A stretch of 64,000 nt of DNA, taken from positions 124,001 to 188,000 of the forward strand of contig NZ_JAKEUO010000010.1 of NCBI RefSeq assembly GCF_022397915.1. The letters are read 5' to 3'. Shown here piece after piece: positions 37,745-48,251 of this stretch (positions within the stretch are counted from its first letter, which is position 1; each line of letters begins with the position of its first letter). The notes under the pieces are model-generated. The model was not told the origin of the DNA and did not search any database. It saw only the letters and a list, made by a program, of their open reading frames with translations. The position numbers and the translations under genes are program-made. The DNA comes from Vibrio sp. Isolate34 (GTDB taxonomy: Bacteria > Pseudomonadota > Gammaproteobacteria > Enterobacterales > Vibrionaceae).

Positions 37745-38806
37745 ATGAAACAAAACAAAAAACTTTTAGTGATGGCTGGTGGTACTGGCGGTCATGTTTT
37801 CCCAGGGCTAGCGGTGGCTAAAAAGCTTCAGCAGCAAGGTTGGGAAATTCGCTGGTTAGGAACCGCAGACAGAATGGAAGCGGATTTAGTGCCAAAGCAT
37901 GGCATTGAGATCGACTTCATCAAAGTGAAAGGCCTGCGCGGTCAAGGCATTAGCAAGCTAATTAAAGCGCCGTTCCAGATTATCAATGCCATACTTCAAG
38001 CAAGGCAGCACATCAAAGCATGGCAGCCAGATGTGGTGCTTGGCATGGGCGGCTACGTAAGTGGTCCCGGCGGTATCGCGGCATGGTTGTCTGGTATTCC
38101 AGTGGTACTGCATGAGCAAAATGCAGTGGCAGGTTTAACTAACCAATGGCTGTCTAAAATTGCTAAAAAGGTATTCCAAGCTTTCCCTGGTGCGTTTCCT
38201 ACTGCGGAAGTGGTAGGTAATCCTGTACGTGAAGATGTGGTTGCCTTAGCTGAACCAGAGCAACGCATGGCGGAGCGTGATGGCGATATTCGCATCTTGG
38301 TGATGGGCGGTAGCCAAGGCGCTAAGATCCTAAATGATACCTTGCCAGTGACGATGGCGCAGCTTGGCGAAGGCTTCACAGTGATGCACCAAGCGGGCAA
38401 GAACAACCAACAACAAGTTATTGAGCAATACAAATCACATTCTGTAGATAATGTTCAAGTGACTGAATTTATTGATGATGTGGCGCAAGCTTATGAGTGG
38501 GCAGATCTATTAGTGTGTCGCTCAGGTGCATTAACCGTATCAGAAGTCTCTGCGGCGGGTGTGGGTTCTATCTTCGTTCCGTTTATGCACAAAGACAGAC
38601 AACAAGCGCTGAACGCCGATCACTTAGTTGAGTGTGGCGCAGCGTTAATGATTGAACAGCCTCAACTGACGGCTGATAAGCTAGCGAATACGATCGCCGG
38701 GCTTGATAGAAATGAATTAAAAATGATGGCAGCAAAAGCTCGTCAAGCAGCCAAGCTTGATGCTGATGTGACCGTCGCTGAAGCGATTAAAGCTTTAGCA
38801 AAATAA
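37745..38806 (+). CDS. murG: Lipid II synthase MurG
   Basis: GT-B glycosyltransferase on the inner face of the membrane that adds GlcNAc to lipid I. N-terminal glycine-rich [18 protein letters not shown] near residue 9, [10 protein letters not shown] near residue 100, [11 protein letters not shown] near 123 and the UDP-GlcNAc site [15 protein letters not shown] region near 182. The in-frame GTG at 37742 is immediately before the ATG at 37745; either may start, giving 353-354 aa (E. coli 355). Confidence 0.96.
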   Translation: MKQNKKLLVMAGGTGGHVFPGLAVAKKLQQQGWEIRWLGTADRMEADLVPKHGIEIDFIKVKGLRGQGISKLIKAPFQIINAILQARQHIKAWQPDVVLGMGGYVSGPGGIAAWLSGIPVVLHEQNAVAGLTNQWLSKIAKKVFQAFPGAFPTAEVVGNPVREDVVALAEPEQRMAERDGDIRILVMGGSQGAKILNDTLPVTMAQLGEGFTVMHQAGKNNQQQVIEQYKSHSVDNVQVTEFIDDVAQAYEWADLLVCRSGALTVSEVSAAGVGSIFVPFMHKDRQQALNADHLVECGAALMIEQPQLTADKLANTIAGLDRNELKMMAAKARQAAKLDADVTVAEAIKALAK

Positions 38807-38819
38807 TGAGATTGAATTG

Positions 38820-40280
38820 ATGACGATTGAACATACCCAAGACTTAGCGCAAATCCGTGCAATGGTGCCAGAGATGCGCCGTGTTAAATCTATCCACTTC
38901 ATTGGTATTGGTGGTGCAGGCATGAGCGGGATTGCTGAAGTCCTGCTAAATGAAGGCTACCAAATCACAGGTTCTGATATTGCTCAAAACCCAGTGACTG
39001 ATCGTTTAGTTAGCAAGGGCGCGACCGTTTACATTGGTCACCAAGCAAGTAACGTTGCCGATGCAAGTGTGGTGGTGGTATCAACCGCTATCAACGAAGA
39101 AAACCCAGAGATTATTGCAGCTCGTGAAGCGCGCACACCTATCGTTCGTCGTGCGGAAATGCTGGCTGAGCTGATGCGTTTTCGTCATGGCATTGCTGTG
39201 GCAGGTACGCACGGTAAAACAACAACAACGGCTTTGGTTACACAGATTTATTCTGAAGCAGGCTTAGATCCGACCTTCGTTAACGGTGGTTTGGTGAAAA
39301 GTGCGGGTACTAATGCTCGTCTAGGTTCAAGCCGTATCCTTATTGCTGAAGCTGACGAAAGTGATGCGTCATTCTTACATCTGCAACCAATGGTTAGTAT
39401 CGTAACTAACATTGAAGCGGATCATATGGATACTTACGGTGGCGACTTTGAAACGCTAAAGCAGACGTTTATCGATTTCCTGCACAACCTACCATTCTAC
39501 GGTCAGGCTGTGATGTGTGTAGATGATCCTGTTGTACGTGAGCTGATCCCTCAGGTAAGCCGCCAAGTGATTACTTACGGCTTCTCTGAAGACGCAGATA
39601 TCCGTATTGAAAACTACGTACAAGAAGGCCAACAAGGCAAGTTTACGGTTGTACGTGAAGGCAAAGCGAACCTAGATATCACGTTGAACATCCCAGGTCG
39701 CCACAACGCACTGAATGCATCAGCGGCGATTGCGGTTGCGACTGAAGATGACATCAGCGATGAAGCGATTCTAAAAGCGATGGCGGGAACCGAAGGTACT
39801 GGTCGCCGTTTCGATCACCTTGGTGAGTACGAAACGGGTAAAGGCGTGGCGATGTTGGTCGATGATTACGGTCATCACCCAACGGAAGTGGATGTGACGA
39901 TTCAAGCTGCTCGCAGTGGCTGGACTGACAAACGTCTCGTGATGATCTTCCAACCACACCGCTACAGCCGAACACGTGATTTATATGATGATTTTGCGAA
40001 CGTTCTTGAACAAGTTGATGTCTTAATCTTATTAGATGTGTATTCAGCAGGTGAGAAACCGATTGCAGGGGCTGACGGACGTTCACTAAGTCGAACTATT
40101 CGTGGGCGTGGTAAGATTGATCCAATCTTTGTTGCTGATATCAACACACTGCCATCGGCTCTAGCGAACGTAATTCAAGGCGGCGACCTTGTTTTAACAC
40201 AGGGTGCAGGTGATGTTGGTCGTGTAGCTAAGCAACTTGAATCGCTACAATTAGACATTAATAAAATGCATAACGCGTAA
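38820..40280 (+). CDS. murC: UDP-MurNAc:L-alanine ligase
   Basis: First amino-acid ligase of the pathway. N-terminal nucleotide-binding [20 protein letters not shown] near residue 25, P-loop [14 protein letters not shown] near residue 125, [12 protein letters not shown] near 179 and [16 protein letters not shown] near residue 377. The TTG at 38817 adds one residue; I use the ATG at 38820 (486 aa; E. coli 491). No ddl gene lies between murC and ftsQ, unlike E. coli. Confidence 0.96.
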   Translation: MTIEHTQDLAQIRAMVPEMRRVKSIHFIGIGGAGMSGIAEVLLNEGYQITGSDIAQNPVTDRLVSKGATVYIGHQASNVADASVVVVSTAINEENPEIIAAREARTPIVRRAEMLAELMRFRHGIAVAGTHGKTTTTALVTQIYSEAGLDPTFVNGGLVKSAGTNARLGSSRILIAEADESDASFLHLQPMVSIVTNIEADHMDTYGGDFETLKQTFIDFLHNLPFYGQAVMCVDDPVVRELIPQVSRQVITYGFSEDADIRIENYVQEGQQGKFTVVREGKANLDITLNIPGRHNALNASAAIAVATEDDISDEAILKAMAGTEGTGRRFDHLGEYETGKGVAMLVDDYGHHPTEVDVTIQAARSGWTDKRLVMIFQPHRYSRTRDLYDDFANVLEQVDVLILLDVYSAGEKPIAGADGRSLSRTIRGRGKIDPIFVADINTLPSALANVIQGGDLVLTQGAGDVGRVAKQLESLQLDINKMHNA

Positions 40281-40361
40281 CAGAATAGCGTCTACATACT
40301 GTGGTCGATCGCTCACTTCTTGCGATTGACCTAAAATTGACCAAAAATCTTATTATCAACG

Positions 40362-40390
40362 TTTGATAGTTTGATTTTGCTCAGTATAAT
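40362..40390 (+). promoter_or_regulatory. Likely internal promoter for ftsQAZ
   Basis: TTTGAT, a 17-nt spacer, perfect TATAAT at 40385-40390, in the 182-nt murC-ftsQ gap that is the largest within the dcw cluster. In E. coli ftsQAZ also has promoters just upstream. Confidence 0.55.
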
Positions 40391-40462
40391 TCATAGGTTA
40401 AAGTAAGTGCTTTTACCTCTATTACGAAGATAGGGAATAGAATTGCGAACCAACGACAGGGA

Positions 40463-41251
40463 ATGCGGGCTTTGGTAGAAAGTACTTTTAGCGAAAACCG
40501 CCACCTATTCAGTTTACCGTCGCTCAAGAAACACGCCTTAGGCGGGTCTTTTTTTGTCATGGTATTGCTATTCATTGGGTTTCTTTTCTATACCACACTG
40601 ACTTGGATGTGGGACGATCAGCGATTGCCTCTCTCCAAAATAGTACTTCAAGGCGACTTAACTTACGTAACCGCTGGTGATGTTCAACATGCCTTTGGCG
40701 AGCTTGAACACATTGGAACATTTATGTCGCAAGACATCGGCGTGTTGCAAGACAGTTTAGAAGCGTTACCTTGGGTATCTGTTGTCTCTATTCGTAAGCA
40801 GTGGCCAGACACAATAAAAGTATTTTTGACTGAGTACCATGCGGCAGCAATCTGGAACGGCAACATGCTGCTGAATGACGATGGTCAGGTGTTCAATGGT
40901 GATATCGGCCTATTAAAGGGCGATAGAGTTAAGCTTTACGGCCCAGACGGCACCAGCCAAGAAGTGATAGAAAAGTGGCGACACATAACTCCTTTGATTA
41001 ACAGTCTAGGGTTAACCGTTACCTCGCTCGTTCTCAATGAGCGTCGCGCTTGGCAAATAATCCTAGATAACGGTATCCGTTTAGAACTAGGTAAAGATTC
41101 TTTAGATGAGCGTGTTGAACGCTTCATTTCGCTTTACAACGAGTTAGGTAGTAAGGCGAATCAAGTGAGCTACATCGACCTCAGGTATGATACGGGAGCC
41201 GCTGTAGGCTGGTTTCCAGAGCAAGAGTTAGAAGAGAGCACAGATGACTAA
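40463..41251 (+). CDS. ftsQ: Cell division protein FtsQ
   Basis: Bitopic divisome protein linking early and late division proteins. Short cytoplasmic tail, one transmembrane helix near residues 28-48 (GGSFFVMVLLFIGFLFYTTL), POTRA domain (LPLSKIVLQGDLTYVTAGDV) and beta domain ending YIDLRYDTGAAVGW. 262 aa (E. coli 276). The start is uncertain: AGG lies only 2 nt before the ATG at 40463, while a TTG at 40472 has better spacing. Overlaps ftsA by 8 nt. Confidence 0.93.
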   Translation: MRALVESTFSENRHLFSLPSLKKHALGGSFFVMVLLFIGFLFYTTLTWMWDDQRLPLSKIVLQGDLTYVTAGDVQHAFGELEHIGTFMSQDIGVLQDSLEALPWVSVVSIRKQWPDTIKVFLTEYHAAAIWNGNMLLNDDGQVFNGDIGLLKGDRVKLYGPDGTSQEVIEKWRHITPLINSLGLTVTSLVLNERRAWQIILDNGIRLELGKDSLDERVERFISLYNELGSKANQVSYIDLRYDTGAAVGWFPEQELEESTDD

Positions 41252-42512
41252 GACCGCAGATGACAACATAATCGTTGGTCTTGATATAGGCACTGCGACC
41301 ATATCAGCTCTGGTTGGTGAAATATTGCCTGATGGTCAAATCAATATCATTGGTTCTGGGCAAAGCCCATCCAGAGGTATGGATAAAGGTGGTGTAAACG
41401 ACCTAGAGTCGGTAGTTAAGTCGGTTCAGCGAGCTATTGATCAAGCAGAGCTGATGGCGGAATGCCAAATCAGCAACGTGTTTATCTCGCTATCGGGCAA
41501 ACATATCGCAAGCCGAATTGAAAAAGGCATGGGCACAATCTCTGATGAAGAGGTGTCTCAAGACGATATGGATCGAGCGATCCATACCGCGAAATCAATT
41601 AAAATAGGTGATGAGCAGAGAATTCTGCACGTGATCCCACAAGAATTTACCATTGATTATCAAGAAGGGATTAAGAACCCACTTGGTTTATCTGGTGTTC
41701 GAATGGAAGTCAGCGTTCACCTAATTTCTTGCCATAGCGACATGGCGAGAAACATTATTAAAGCTGTTGAACGATGTGGTCTCACAGTAGAACACATCGT
41801 GTTTTCAGGACTTGCCTCAAGTAATGCGGTAATTACTGAAGACGAGAGAGAGCTTGGAGTATGTGTGGTGGATATCGGCGCGGGTACGATGGATATTTCC
41901 ATTTGGACTGGCGGCGCACTGCGACACACAGAAGTCTTTTCCTACGCAGGAAATGCAGTAACCAGTGATATTGCCTTCGCTTTCGGCACGCCAGTGAGCG
42001 ATGCTGAAGAGATAAAAGTAAACCATGGTTGCGCTCTGAGTGAACTCGTAAGCAAGGATGACTCTGTTAACGTCCCAAGTGTTGGTGGTCGCCCATCGAG
42101 AAGTTTGCAACGACAAACTTTGTCGGAAGTGATTGAACCACGTTACACTGAACTTATGGGTCTCGTTAACCAAACTATTGATACGGTTCAATTACAGCTA
42201 CGAGATGAAGGTATTAAACACCACCTTGCAGCTGGCGTCGTTCTCACTGGTGGAGCGGCACAAATTGACGGATTGGTAGAGTGTGCGGAACGTGTTTTCC
42301 GCAATCAAGTTCGAGTTGGTAAGCCATTAGAAGTTAGTGGCTTAACTGACTATGTTAAAGAGCCGTATCATTCTACGGCGGTTGGTTTACTTCATTACGC
42401 AAGAGATTGTCAGATCAGTGATGAAGGTGATTACAGCGAACCTAAGCGTTCAGCACCTTCTATGTCTGGTTTGTTTGGCAAATTGCGTAATTGGATACAA
42501 AAAGAGTTTTAA
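41244..42512 (+). CDS. ftsA: Cell division actin-like protein FtsA
   Basis: Membrane tether of FtsZ with an actin fold. ATP-site motifs: phosphate 1 GLDIGTATISALVGEI near residue 12, phosphate 2 VCVVDIGAGTMDISIW near residue 208 and adenosine AAGVVLTGGAAQIDGL near residue 331. The extreme C-terminal amphipathic membrane-targeting helix is seen as GLFGKLRNWIQKEF. 422 aa (E. coli 420). Confidence 0.97.
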   Translation: MTKTADDNIIVGLDIGTATISALVGEILPDGQINIIGSGQSPSRGMDKGGVNDLESVVKSVQRAIDQAELMAECQISNVFISLSGKHIASRIEKGMGTISDEEVSQDDMDRAIHTAKSIKIGDEQRILHVIPQEFTIDYQEGIKNPLGLSGVRMEVSVHLISCHSDMARNIIKAVERCGLTVEHIVFSGLASSNAVITEDERELGVCVVDIGAGTMDISIWTGGALRHTEVFSYAGNAVTSDIAFAFGTPVSDAEEIKVNHGCALSELVSKDDSVNVPSVGGRPSRSLQRQTLSEVIEPRYTELMGLVNQTIDTVQLQLRDEGIKHHLAAGVVLTGGAAQIDGLVECAERVFRNQVRVGKPLEVSGLTDYVKEPYHSTAVGLLHYARDCQISDEGDYSEPKRSAPSMSGLFGKLRNWIQKEF

Positions 42513-42543
42513 CCTGAGTTGCAGGAAAAAACGGAGATAACAC

Positions 42544-43773
42544 ATGTTTGAACCGATGATGGAAATGTCTGACGATGCAGTAATTAAAGTCGTTGGAGTT
42601 GGTGGCGGTGGCGGTAACGCTGTTGAGCACATGGTACGTGAATCAATCGAAGGCGTAGAATTCATCAGTGTTAACACTGATGCTCAAGCACTTCGTAAAA
42701 CAAGCGTGAGCAGCGTGATCCAAATTGGTGGTGATATCACTAAAGGTTTGGGCGCTGGTGCAAACCCACAAGTAGGCCGTGATGCAGCTCTCGAAGATCG
42801 AGAAAGAATTAAAGAAGTTCTAACTGGCGCCGATATGGTATTTATCGCAGCTGGTATGGGCGGTGGTACTGGTACAGGTGCTGCTCCAGTTATTGCTGAA
42901 GTTGCGAAAGAGTTGGGTGTGCTAACGGTTGCTGTTGTAACTAAGCCATTCAGCTTTGAAGGCAAAAAGCGTTTAGCGTTTGCTGAGCAAGGTATCGAAG
43001 AGCTTTCTAAGCATGTGGATTCTTTAATTACGATTCCAAATGAAAAGCTACTTAAAGTACTTGGCCGTGGCGTAACACTGCTTGAAGCTTTCGCAAGTGC
43101 AAATGATGTACTTAAAAACGCTGTACAAGGTATCGCTGAGCTAATTACTCGCCCTGGTATGATTAACGTCGATTTCGCGGATGTTCGCACCGTAATGTCT
43201 GAGATGGGTCATGCAATGATGGGTAGCGGTATCGCAAAAGGTGAAGACCGTGCTGAAGAAGCTGCTGAAACGGCAATTTCTAGCCCACTACTAGAAGACA
43301 TCGACCTAGCTGGTGCACGTGGCGTTCTTGTGAACATCACAGCAGGCCTAGATATGCGTCTAGATGAATTCGAAACAGTAGGTAACACAGTTAAGGCATT
43401 CGCATCTGATAACGCAACAGTTGTGATTGGTACTTCTCTAGACCCTGATATGACGGATGAAATCCGCGTAACTGTTGTTGCAACAGGTATCGGTACAGAG
43501 AAAAAACCAGACATTACTTTAGTTGCTGGTGGTAAAGCTAAGGTTGCACCAACTCCTCAACCACAGATAGCGGCTCAAACTGCACCAAAAGTGGAAGAGA
43601 AAGTGGCACAGCCATTGCAAGAAAAAACTGAGGTTAAACCTCAAGTTAAGCCACAGCCAACAACGTCACCTGTTTCTTCAGGTACAGGCGCTAGCCAAAG
43701 TGCTGCACCTAAAGCTGAGAAAGAGAGTGGATATTTAGATATTCCAGCATTCTTACGACGTCAGGCTGATTAA
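42544..43773 (+). CDS. ftsZ: Cell division tubulin-like GTPase FtsZ
   Basis: Forms the cytokinetic Z ring. GTP-binding loop [18 protein letters not shown] near residue 15, tubulin signature [11 protein letters not shown] near residue 106, and [11 protein letters not shown] (T7 region) near residue 207. A variable Gln/Pro-rich linker spans about 320-395, then the conserved tail [13 protein letters not shown] that binds FtsA and ZipA. 409 aa; the linker is longer than in E. coli (383 aa total). Confidence 0.98.
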   Translation: MFEPMMEMSDDAVIKVVGVGGGGGNAVEHMVRESIEGVEFISVNTDAQALRKTSVSSVIQIGGDITKGLGAGANPQVGRDAALEDRERIKEVLTGADMVFIAAGMGGGTGTGAAPVIAEVAKELGVLTVAVVTKPFSFEGKKRLAFAEQGIEELSKHVDSLITIPNEKLLKVLGRGVTLLEAFASANDVLKNAVQGIAELITRPGMINVDFADVRTVMSEMGHAMMGSGIAKGEDRAEEAAETAISSPLLEDIDLAGARGVLVNITAGLDMRLDEFETVGNTVKAFASDNATVVIGTSLDPDMTDEIRVTVVATGIGTEKKPDITLVAGGKAKVAPTPQPQIAAQTAPKVEEKVAQPLQEKTEVKPQVKPQPTTSPVSSGTGASQSAAPKAEKESGYLDIPAFLRRQAD

Positions 43774-43787
43774 CAAACACCCAAAAT

Positions 43788-43815
43788 TTGACTATAGTCG
43801 AATTAATGGTAAAAT
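43788..43815 (+). promoter_or_regulatory. Likely lpxC promoter
   Basis: TTGACT, a 16-nt spacer, TAAAAT, in the 96-nt ftsZ-lpxC gap. Confidence 0.5.
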
Positions 43816-43818
43816 TCG

Positions 43819-43838
43819 CGGTCGGTAAATACTGACCG
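43819..43838 (+). promoter_or_regulatory. Hairpin in the lpxC leader
   Basis: CGGTCGGT, loop AAAT, ACTGACCG: an 8-bp stem with one G-U pair, 31 nt before the lpxC ATG and right after the -10. No T-run, so not a terminator. Function unknown. Confidence 0.4.
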
Positions 43839-43869
43839 TGATTTGTAGCACTGATAACGAGGCAAGCAG

Positions 43870-44787
43870 ATGATCAGACAACGTACTCTGAAAGAAATTG
43901 TGAAAACAACTGGTGTGGGTCTCCACTCTGGTCGTAAAGTCACACTTACTCTTCGCCCGGCAGCTGCAAATACAGGCATTGTTTATCGTCGTACAGATGT
44001 AAATCCACCTGTAGATTTCCCAGCTGATCCAGCATCAGTTCGTGACACTATGTTATGTACTGCTCTTGTTAATGACGAAGGCGTACGTATCTCTACAGTG
44101 GAACACCTTAACGCAGCTCTAGCGGGCATGGGCATCGACAACATTATTGTTGAAGTAGATGCACCAGAGATCCCAATTATGGATGGTAGCGCAAGCCCAT
44201 TCGTATACTTGCTACAGCAAGCGGGTGTGGAAACACTGAATGCAGCGAAGCGTTTTATTCGTATCAAAAAGCCTATCCGTTTTGAAGATGGCGATAAGTG
44301 GGCAGAGTTTGTTCCATTTAACGGCTTCCGTATGGACTTTGAGATCGACTTTAACCACCCAGCAATTGAATCAGATGAGCAACGTTTGTTGTTTGATTTC
44401 TCTTCACAAGGCTTTGTGAAAGAAATCTCTCGCGCTCGTACTTTCGGCTTCATGCGCGATATTGAGTACCTACAATCTCAAAACCTAGTACTTGGCGGTA
44501 GCTTCGATAACGCTATCGTTCTAGACGAATACCGAATTCTTAATGAAGAAGGTCTGCGTTTTGACAATGAGTTCGTAACTCACAAAGTACTGGATGCGAT
44601 TGGTGACCTTTACATGTGTGGACACGCTATTATTGGTGAGTTCCGTGCATACAAATCAGGTCACGGCCTAAACAACCAACTACTACGTGCAGTACTTGCT
44701 GACGCAGAAGCTTGGGAATGGGCAACATTCGAAGAAGAAGTAGGCTCTCCTGTTGCATTTGCTGAACCAGGAATGGTTCTAGCGTAA
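43870..44787 (+). CDS. lpxC: UDP-3-O-acyl-N-acetylglucosamine deacetylase
   Basis: Zinc deacetylase that makes the committed step of lipid A synthesis. Zinc ligands are the histidine in [16 protein letters not shown] near residue 79 and the histidine and aspartate in [16 protein letters not shown] near 238-242; the general-base glutamate is in the STVEH segment. 305 aa equals E. coli. Closes the dcw cluster; the terminator at 44816 follows. Confidence 0.97.
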   Translation: MIRQRTLKEIVKTTGVGLHSGRKVTLTLRPAAANTGIVYRRTDVNPPVDFPADPASVRDTMLCTALVNDEGVRISTVEHLNAALAGMGIDNIIVEVDAPEIPIMDGSASPFVYLLQQAGVETLNAAKRFIRIKKPIRFEDGDKWAEFVPFNGFRMDFEIDFNHPAIESDEQRLLFDFSSQGFVKEISRARTFGFMRDIEYLQSQNLVLGGSFDNAIVLDEYRILNEEGLRFDNEFVTHKVLDAIGDLYMCGHAIIGEFRAYKSGHGLNNQLLRAVLADAEAWEWATFEEEVGSPVAFAEPGMVLA

Positions 44788-44815
44788 TTGTTGTTTACAA
44801 CAATATAAGATTTCG

Positions 44816-44843
44816 AAAACCAGGTCATTGACCTGGTTTTTTT
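44816..44843 (+). terminator. Terminator after lpxC
   Basis: AAAACCAGGT, loop CATTG, ACCTGGTTTT plus TTT. Confidence 0.9.
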
Positions 44844-45175
44844 GTATCTATTTTCCAGATACAGTGTCGTCAACATCCGAAAGTTGACTACCAATGGGCT
44901 ACAGTCTGGCTAATCCGTCAGCAATTAGAAAGAAAAGTTCCAAGCACATCAAACAAATGGGGTTATAAATGGTCGTTGGTGTGAAAATTACTTACACTAA
45001 AGGGCATTAATTTTAACTCAAGCCTTGAAAACTCTACTCTCAAGTACAATATCAAAGATACTAGATTTATCTCAGTATCCTTGGTTAGTAACTGAAGACT
45101 AGTTCATAGCTAGTAGAGACTGACGGCATTTAAAATAGATCGCGGACGATCTGAGAACGAAGAGATTCCAAGCAC
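44844..45175 (+). other. lpxC-secA gap without a recognised gene
   Basis: No secM-like or DUF721/dciA-like gene is seen on either strand. Two abutting tiny ORFs occur: ATG at 44894 (24 codons, basic, ending TAA at 44968) and ATG at 44969 (13 codons, behind GGGG). A 12-nt direct repeat TTCCAAGCACAT occurs at 44938-44949 and 45166-45177. A hairpin AGATCG-CGGA-CGATCT is at 45137-45152. Confidence 0.5.
45137..45152 (+). promoter_or_regulatory. Small hairpin before secA
   Basis: AGATCG, loop CGGA, CGATCT, 23 nt before the secA ATG. It could affect secA translation; this is inference. Confidence 0.35.
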
Positions 45176-47902
45176 ATGATTACTAAGCTGCTGACAAAGG
45201 TAATTGGCAGTCGCAATGACAGAACACTGCGCCGCCTTAGAAAAATTGTAAAAGAAATTAATAACTACGAACCAACGTTTGAAGCACTTTCAGACGAAGA
45301 GCTAAAAGCAAAAACGGTTGAGTTTCGTGAGCGCTTAGATAAAGGTGAATCGCTAGACCAACTTCTACCGGAAGCATTTGCTACGGTACGTGAAGCGTCT
45401 AAGCGTGTTTACGGCATGCGTCACTTTGACGTGCAAATGATTGGTGGCATGGTTCTAAATGCTGGCCAAATTGCAGAAATGCGTACTGGTGAAGGTAAGA
45501 CTCTTACAGCAACCTTACCAGCTTATCTTAACGCCCTACCTAGCAAAGGTGTTCACGTAGTAACGGTGAACGACTACCTAGCGAAGCGTGATGCGGAAAC
45601 AAACCGCCCATTATTTGAATTCCTTGGTATGACGGTTGGCGTGAACGTGCCAAACATGGCTCCGCCAGAGAAAAAAGAAGCGTACCAAGCTGACATCCTA
45701 TACGGAACAAACAACGAGTTTGGTTTCGATTACCTACGTGACAACATGGCTTTCCGTGCTGAAGATCGTGTCCAACGCGAACGCTTCTTCGCTGTTGTCG
45801 ATGAAGTTGACTCAATCTTAATTGATGAAGCTCGTACTCCACTTATTATCTCTGGCCCTGCTGAAGATAGCTCAGATCTTTACACGCGTATTAACACGTT
45901 AATTCCTAACCTTGAGCGCCAAGATAAAGAAGATTCTGAAGAGTACCGTGGTGAAGGTCACTACACCATGGACGAGAAATCGAAGCAGGTTCACCTGACT
46001 GAAAACGGTCAAGAATTTGTAGAAGAACTGATGGTGAAAAACGGTCTGATGGAAGAGGGCGACACGCTTTACTCTCCAACAAACATCAGCCTATTGCACC
46101 ATGTTAATGCAGCGCTTCGTGCACACGTATTGTTTGAGAAGAACGTAGACTACATCGTTACTGAAGATGGCGAAGTGGTTATCGTTGATGAACATACCGG
46201 TCGTACAATGCCAGGTCGTCGTTGGTCTGAAGGTTTACACCAAGCTGTTGAAGCGAAAGAAGGTGTGAAGATTCAGAATGAAAACCAGACGCTAGCATCG
46301 ATTACTTTCCAAAACTTCTTCCGTCTATACGAAAAACTGTCAGGTATGACAGGTACAGCCGACACAGAAGCTTTCGAATTCCAGTCTATCTACGGCCTAG
46401 AAACTGTGGTTATCCCAACCAACAAGCCTATGGTTCGTAACGATATGCCAGATGTGGTTTATCGTACTGAAGAAGACAAGTTCAATGCGATCATTGAAGA
46501 CATTAAAGACCGTGTAGCTGCAGGTCAGCCATCACTGGTTGGTACAGTTTCTATCGAGAAGTCTGAGCTACTGTCTAACGCACTGAAAAAAGCAAAAATT
46601 AAGCACAACGTTCTAAACGCCAAGTTCCACGAAATGGAAGCTGAGATCGTTGCACAAGCAGGTACGCCAAGCGCGGTAACTATCGCAACTAACATGGCCG
46701 GTCGTGGTACCGATATCGTGTTAGGTGGCAGCTGGCAGGCACAAGTTGAAAAGCTGGATAACCCAACTCAAGAGCAGATCGATAAGATCAAAGCTGACTG
46801 GAGAGTAATCCACGATAAAGTACTTGAGTCAGGTGGTCTGCACATCATTGGTACTGAGCGTCATGAATCTCGCCGTATCGATAACCAGCTACGTGGTCGT
46901 TCTGGTCGTCAAGGTGATGCAGGTTCTTCTCGTTTCTATCTTTCAATGGAAGACTCACTGCTACGTATCTTCACATCGGATCGTATGGCAGGTCTTATCC
47001 AAAGTGGTATGGACGAAGGCGAAGCGATCGAATCTAAGATGCTTTCTCGCTCAATTGAAAAAGCACAACGTAAAGTTGAAGGTCGTAACTTCGATATTCG
47101 TAAGCAGCTTCTTGAGTACGATGATGTAGCCAATGACCAACGTAAAGTGGTTTATGAGCTTCGTGACGAACTAATGAGTTCTGACGACATCAGCGAAATG
47201 ATTGAACACAACCGTGAAGACGTGTTTACTTCGGTTATCGATGAGTACATTGCTCCTCAATCGCTTGAAGATATGTGGGATATCGCAGGTCTGCAAGATC
47301 GCCTGAAGAACGACTTCGATCTAGAGTTCGATATTCAAGGTTGGTTAGACGAAGACGACAAGCTTTACGAAGAAGCACTGCGTGAACGTATCCTAGGTAT
47401 GGCGGTTGATTCGTACAAACAGAAAGAAGAAGTGGTTGGTGCTCAAGTACTACGTAACTTCGAGAAATCTGTAATGCTGCAAACGCTAGATGGCCTTTGG
47501 AAAGAACACTTGGCTGCGATGGATCACCTTCGTCAAGGTATCCACCTGCGTGGTTACGCTCAGAAGAACCCGAAACAAGAGTACAAGCGCGAGTCGTTTG
47601 AACTGTTTGAAGGTCTACTAGAAGTTCTGAAATCAGATGTTATTACCATCCTTTCTAAAGTTCGCGTTCAGCAACAAGAAGAAGTAGAAAAGATGGAAGC
47701 TCAACGTCAAGCTCAAGCTGAAGAAGCGGCGCGTCGTGCACAAGCACAACATGCAACTGCTGAAAACCAGTTAGGTGACGATGAAGCTGAACCAGCATCT
47801 CCACAAACGGTAGTACGTGATGAGCGTAAAGTGGGTCGTAACGAGCCATGTCCATGTGGAAGTGGCAAGAAGTACAAGCAGTGTCACGGTAAAATCGCGT
47901 AA
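45176..47902 (+). CDS. secA: Preprotein translocase ATPase SecA
   Basis: Motor that drives preproteins through SecYEG. Walker [12 protein letters not shown] near residue 102, DEAD-type [17 protein letters not shown] near residue 207, NBD2 region [20 protein letters not shown] near residue 560 and the C-terminal zinc-binding [14 protein letters not shown] that contacts SecB. 908 aa (E. coli 901). In E. coli secA is preceded by the arrest peptide gene secM; none is visible here. Confidence 0.98.
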   Translation: MITKLLTKVIGSRNDRTLRRLRKIVKEINNYEPTFEALSDEELKAKTVEFRERLDKGESLDQLLPEAFATVREASKRVYGMRHFDVQMIGGMVLNAGQIAEMRTGEGKTLTATLPAYLNALPSKGVHVVTVNDYLAKRDAETNRPLFEFLGMTVGVNVPNMAPPEKKEAYQADILYGTNNEFGFDYLRDNMAFRAEDRVQRERFFAVVDEVDSILIDEARTPLIISGPAEDSSDLYTRINTLIPNLERQDKEDSEEYRGEGHYTMDEKSKQVHLTENGQEFVEELMVKNGLMEEGDTLYSPTNISLLHHVNAALRAHVLFEKNVDYIVTEDGEVVIVDEHTGRTMPGRRWSEGLHQAVEAKEGVKIQNENQTLASITFQNFFRLYEKLSGMTGTADTEAFEFQSIYGLETVVIPTNKPMVRNDMPDVVYRTEEDKFNAIIEDIKDRVAAGQPSLVGTVSIEKSELLSNALKKAKIKHNVLNAKFHEMEAEIVAQAGTPSAVTIATNMAGRGTDIVLGGSWQAQVEKLDNPTQEQIDKIKADWRVIHDKVLESGGLHIIGTERHESRRIDNQLRGRSGRQGDAGSSRFYLSMEDSLLRIFTSDRMAGLIQSGMDEGEAIESKMLSRSIEKAQRKVEGRNFDIRKQLLEYDDVANDQRKVVYELRDELMSSDDISEMIEHNREDVFTSVIDEYIAPQSLEDMWDIAGLQDRLKNDFDLEFDIQGWLDEDDKLYEEALRERILGMAVDSYKQKEEVVGAQVLRNFEKSVMLQTLDGLWKEHLAAMDHLRQGIHLRGYAQKNPKQEYKRESFELFEGLLEVLKSDVITILSKVRVQQQEEVEKMEAQRQAQAEEAARRAQAQHATAENQLGDDEAEPASPQTVVRDERKVGRNEPCPCGSGKKYKQCHGKIA

Positions 47903-48031
47903 GTTTAGTGAATCGTTGTTGTAGCGCATGATAGCTGCGTTGGTGGTACTCACTTACAGTCGTAAGCTCTGTGCCACCGCCTTGCTCTCAAGTACTACAA
48001 CTTAGCTTCATAAAACTGATAAATAGAATAT

Positions 48032-48055
48032 AAAGAGTCGCTTAGGCGGCTCTTT
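48032..48055 (+). terminator. Terminator of secA
   Basis: AAAGAGTCGC, loop TTAG, GCGGCTCTTTTT, about 130 nt past the secA stop. One G-U pair in the stem. The stretch 47903-48031 shows no gene. Confidence 0.85.
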
Positions 48056-48097
48056 TTGTATGTAAATTTCATGGCTTACTTTGTTATACAAGGAAGT

Positions 48098-48203
48098 CGT
48101 CATTCCCTATAGCGAGGAACTAGCGTAATAGGGAATCTCGTTTAGTTAGACTCACGTTGTTTTAGATCCCCAACTCAGTCGTTCCTCCTTCTTGAGGATG
48201 ACG
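48098..48203. repeat. 106-nt imperfect palindrome, candidate non-autonomous repeat element
   Basis: The left arm begins CGTCATTCCCTATAGCGAGG. The reverse complement of the right arm begins CGTCATCCTCAAGAAGGAGG. The two align end to end over about 40 nt, both sharing GAGGAAC and a GGGAATCT/GGGGATCT end. Termini are perfect: CGTCAT and ATGACG. The left arm also holds its own 9-bp inverted repeat (ATTCCCTAT and ATAGGGAAT). It looks like a MITE- or REP-like element. I recall similar GTCATTCCC repeats in Vibrio genomes but cannot check copy number. Confidence 0.6.
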
Positions 48204-48251
48204 CATTCAGGGACTATGTGAGTTAAGCGTCTTATTAAGGAACACCAACAC

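Noticed and set aside
42684..43190. 168-codon ORF antisense to ftsZ
   Set aside because: Serine-rich antisense shadow of a well-conserved gene.
43983..44453. 156-codon ORF antisense to lpxC
   Set aside because: Shadow of lpxC; composition follows the opposite strand and no motif is seen.
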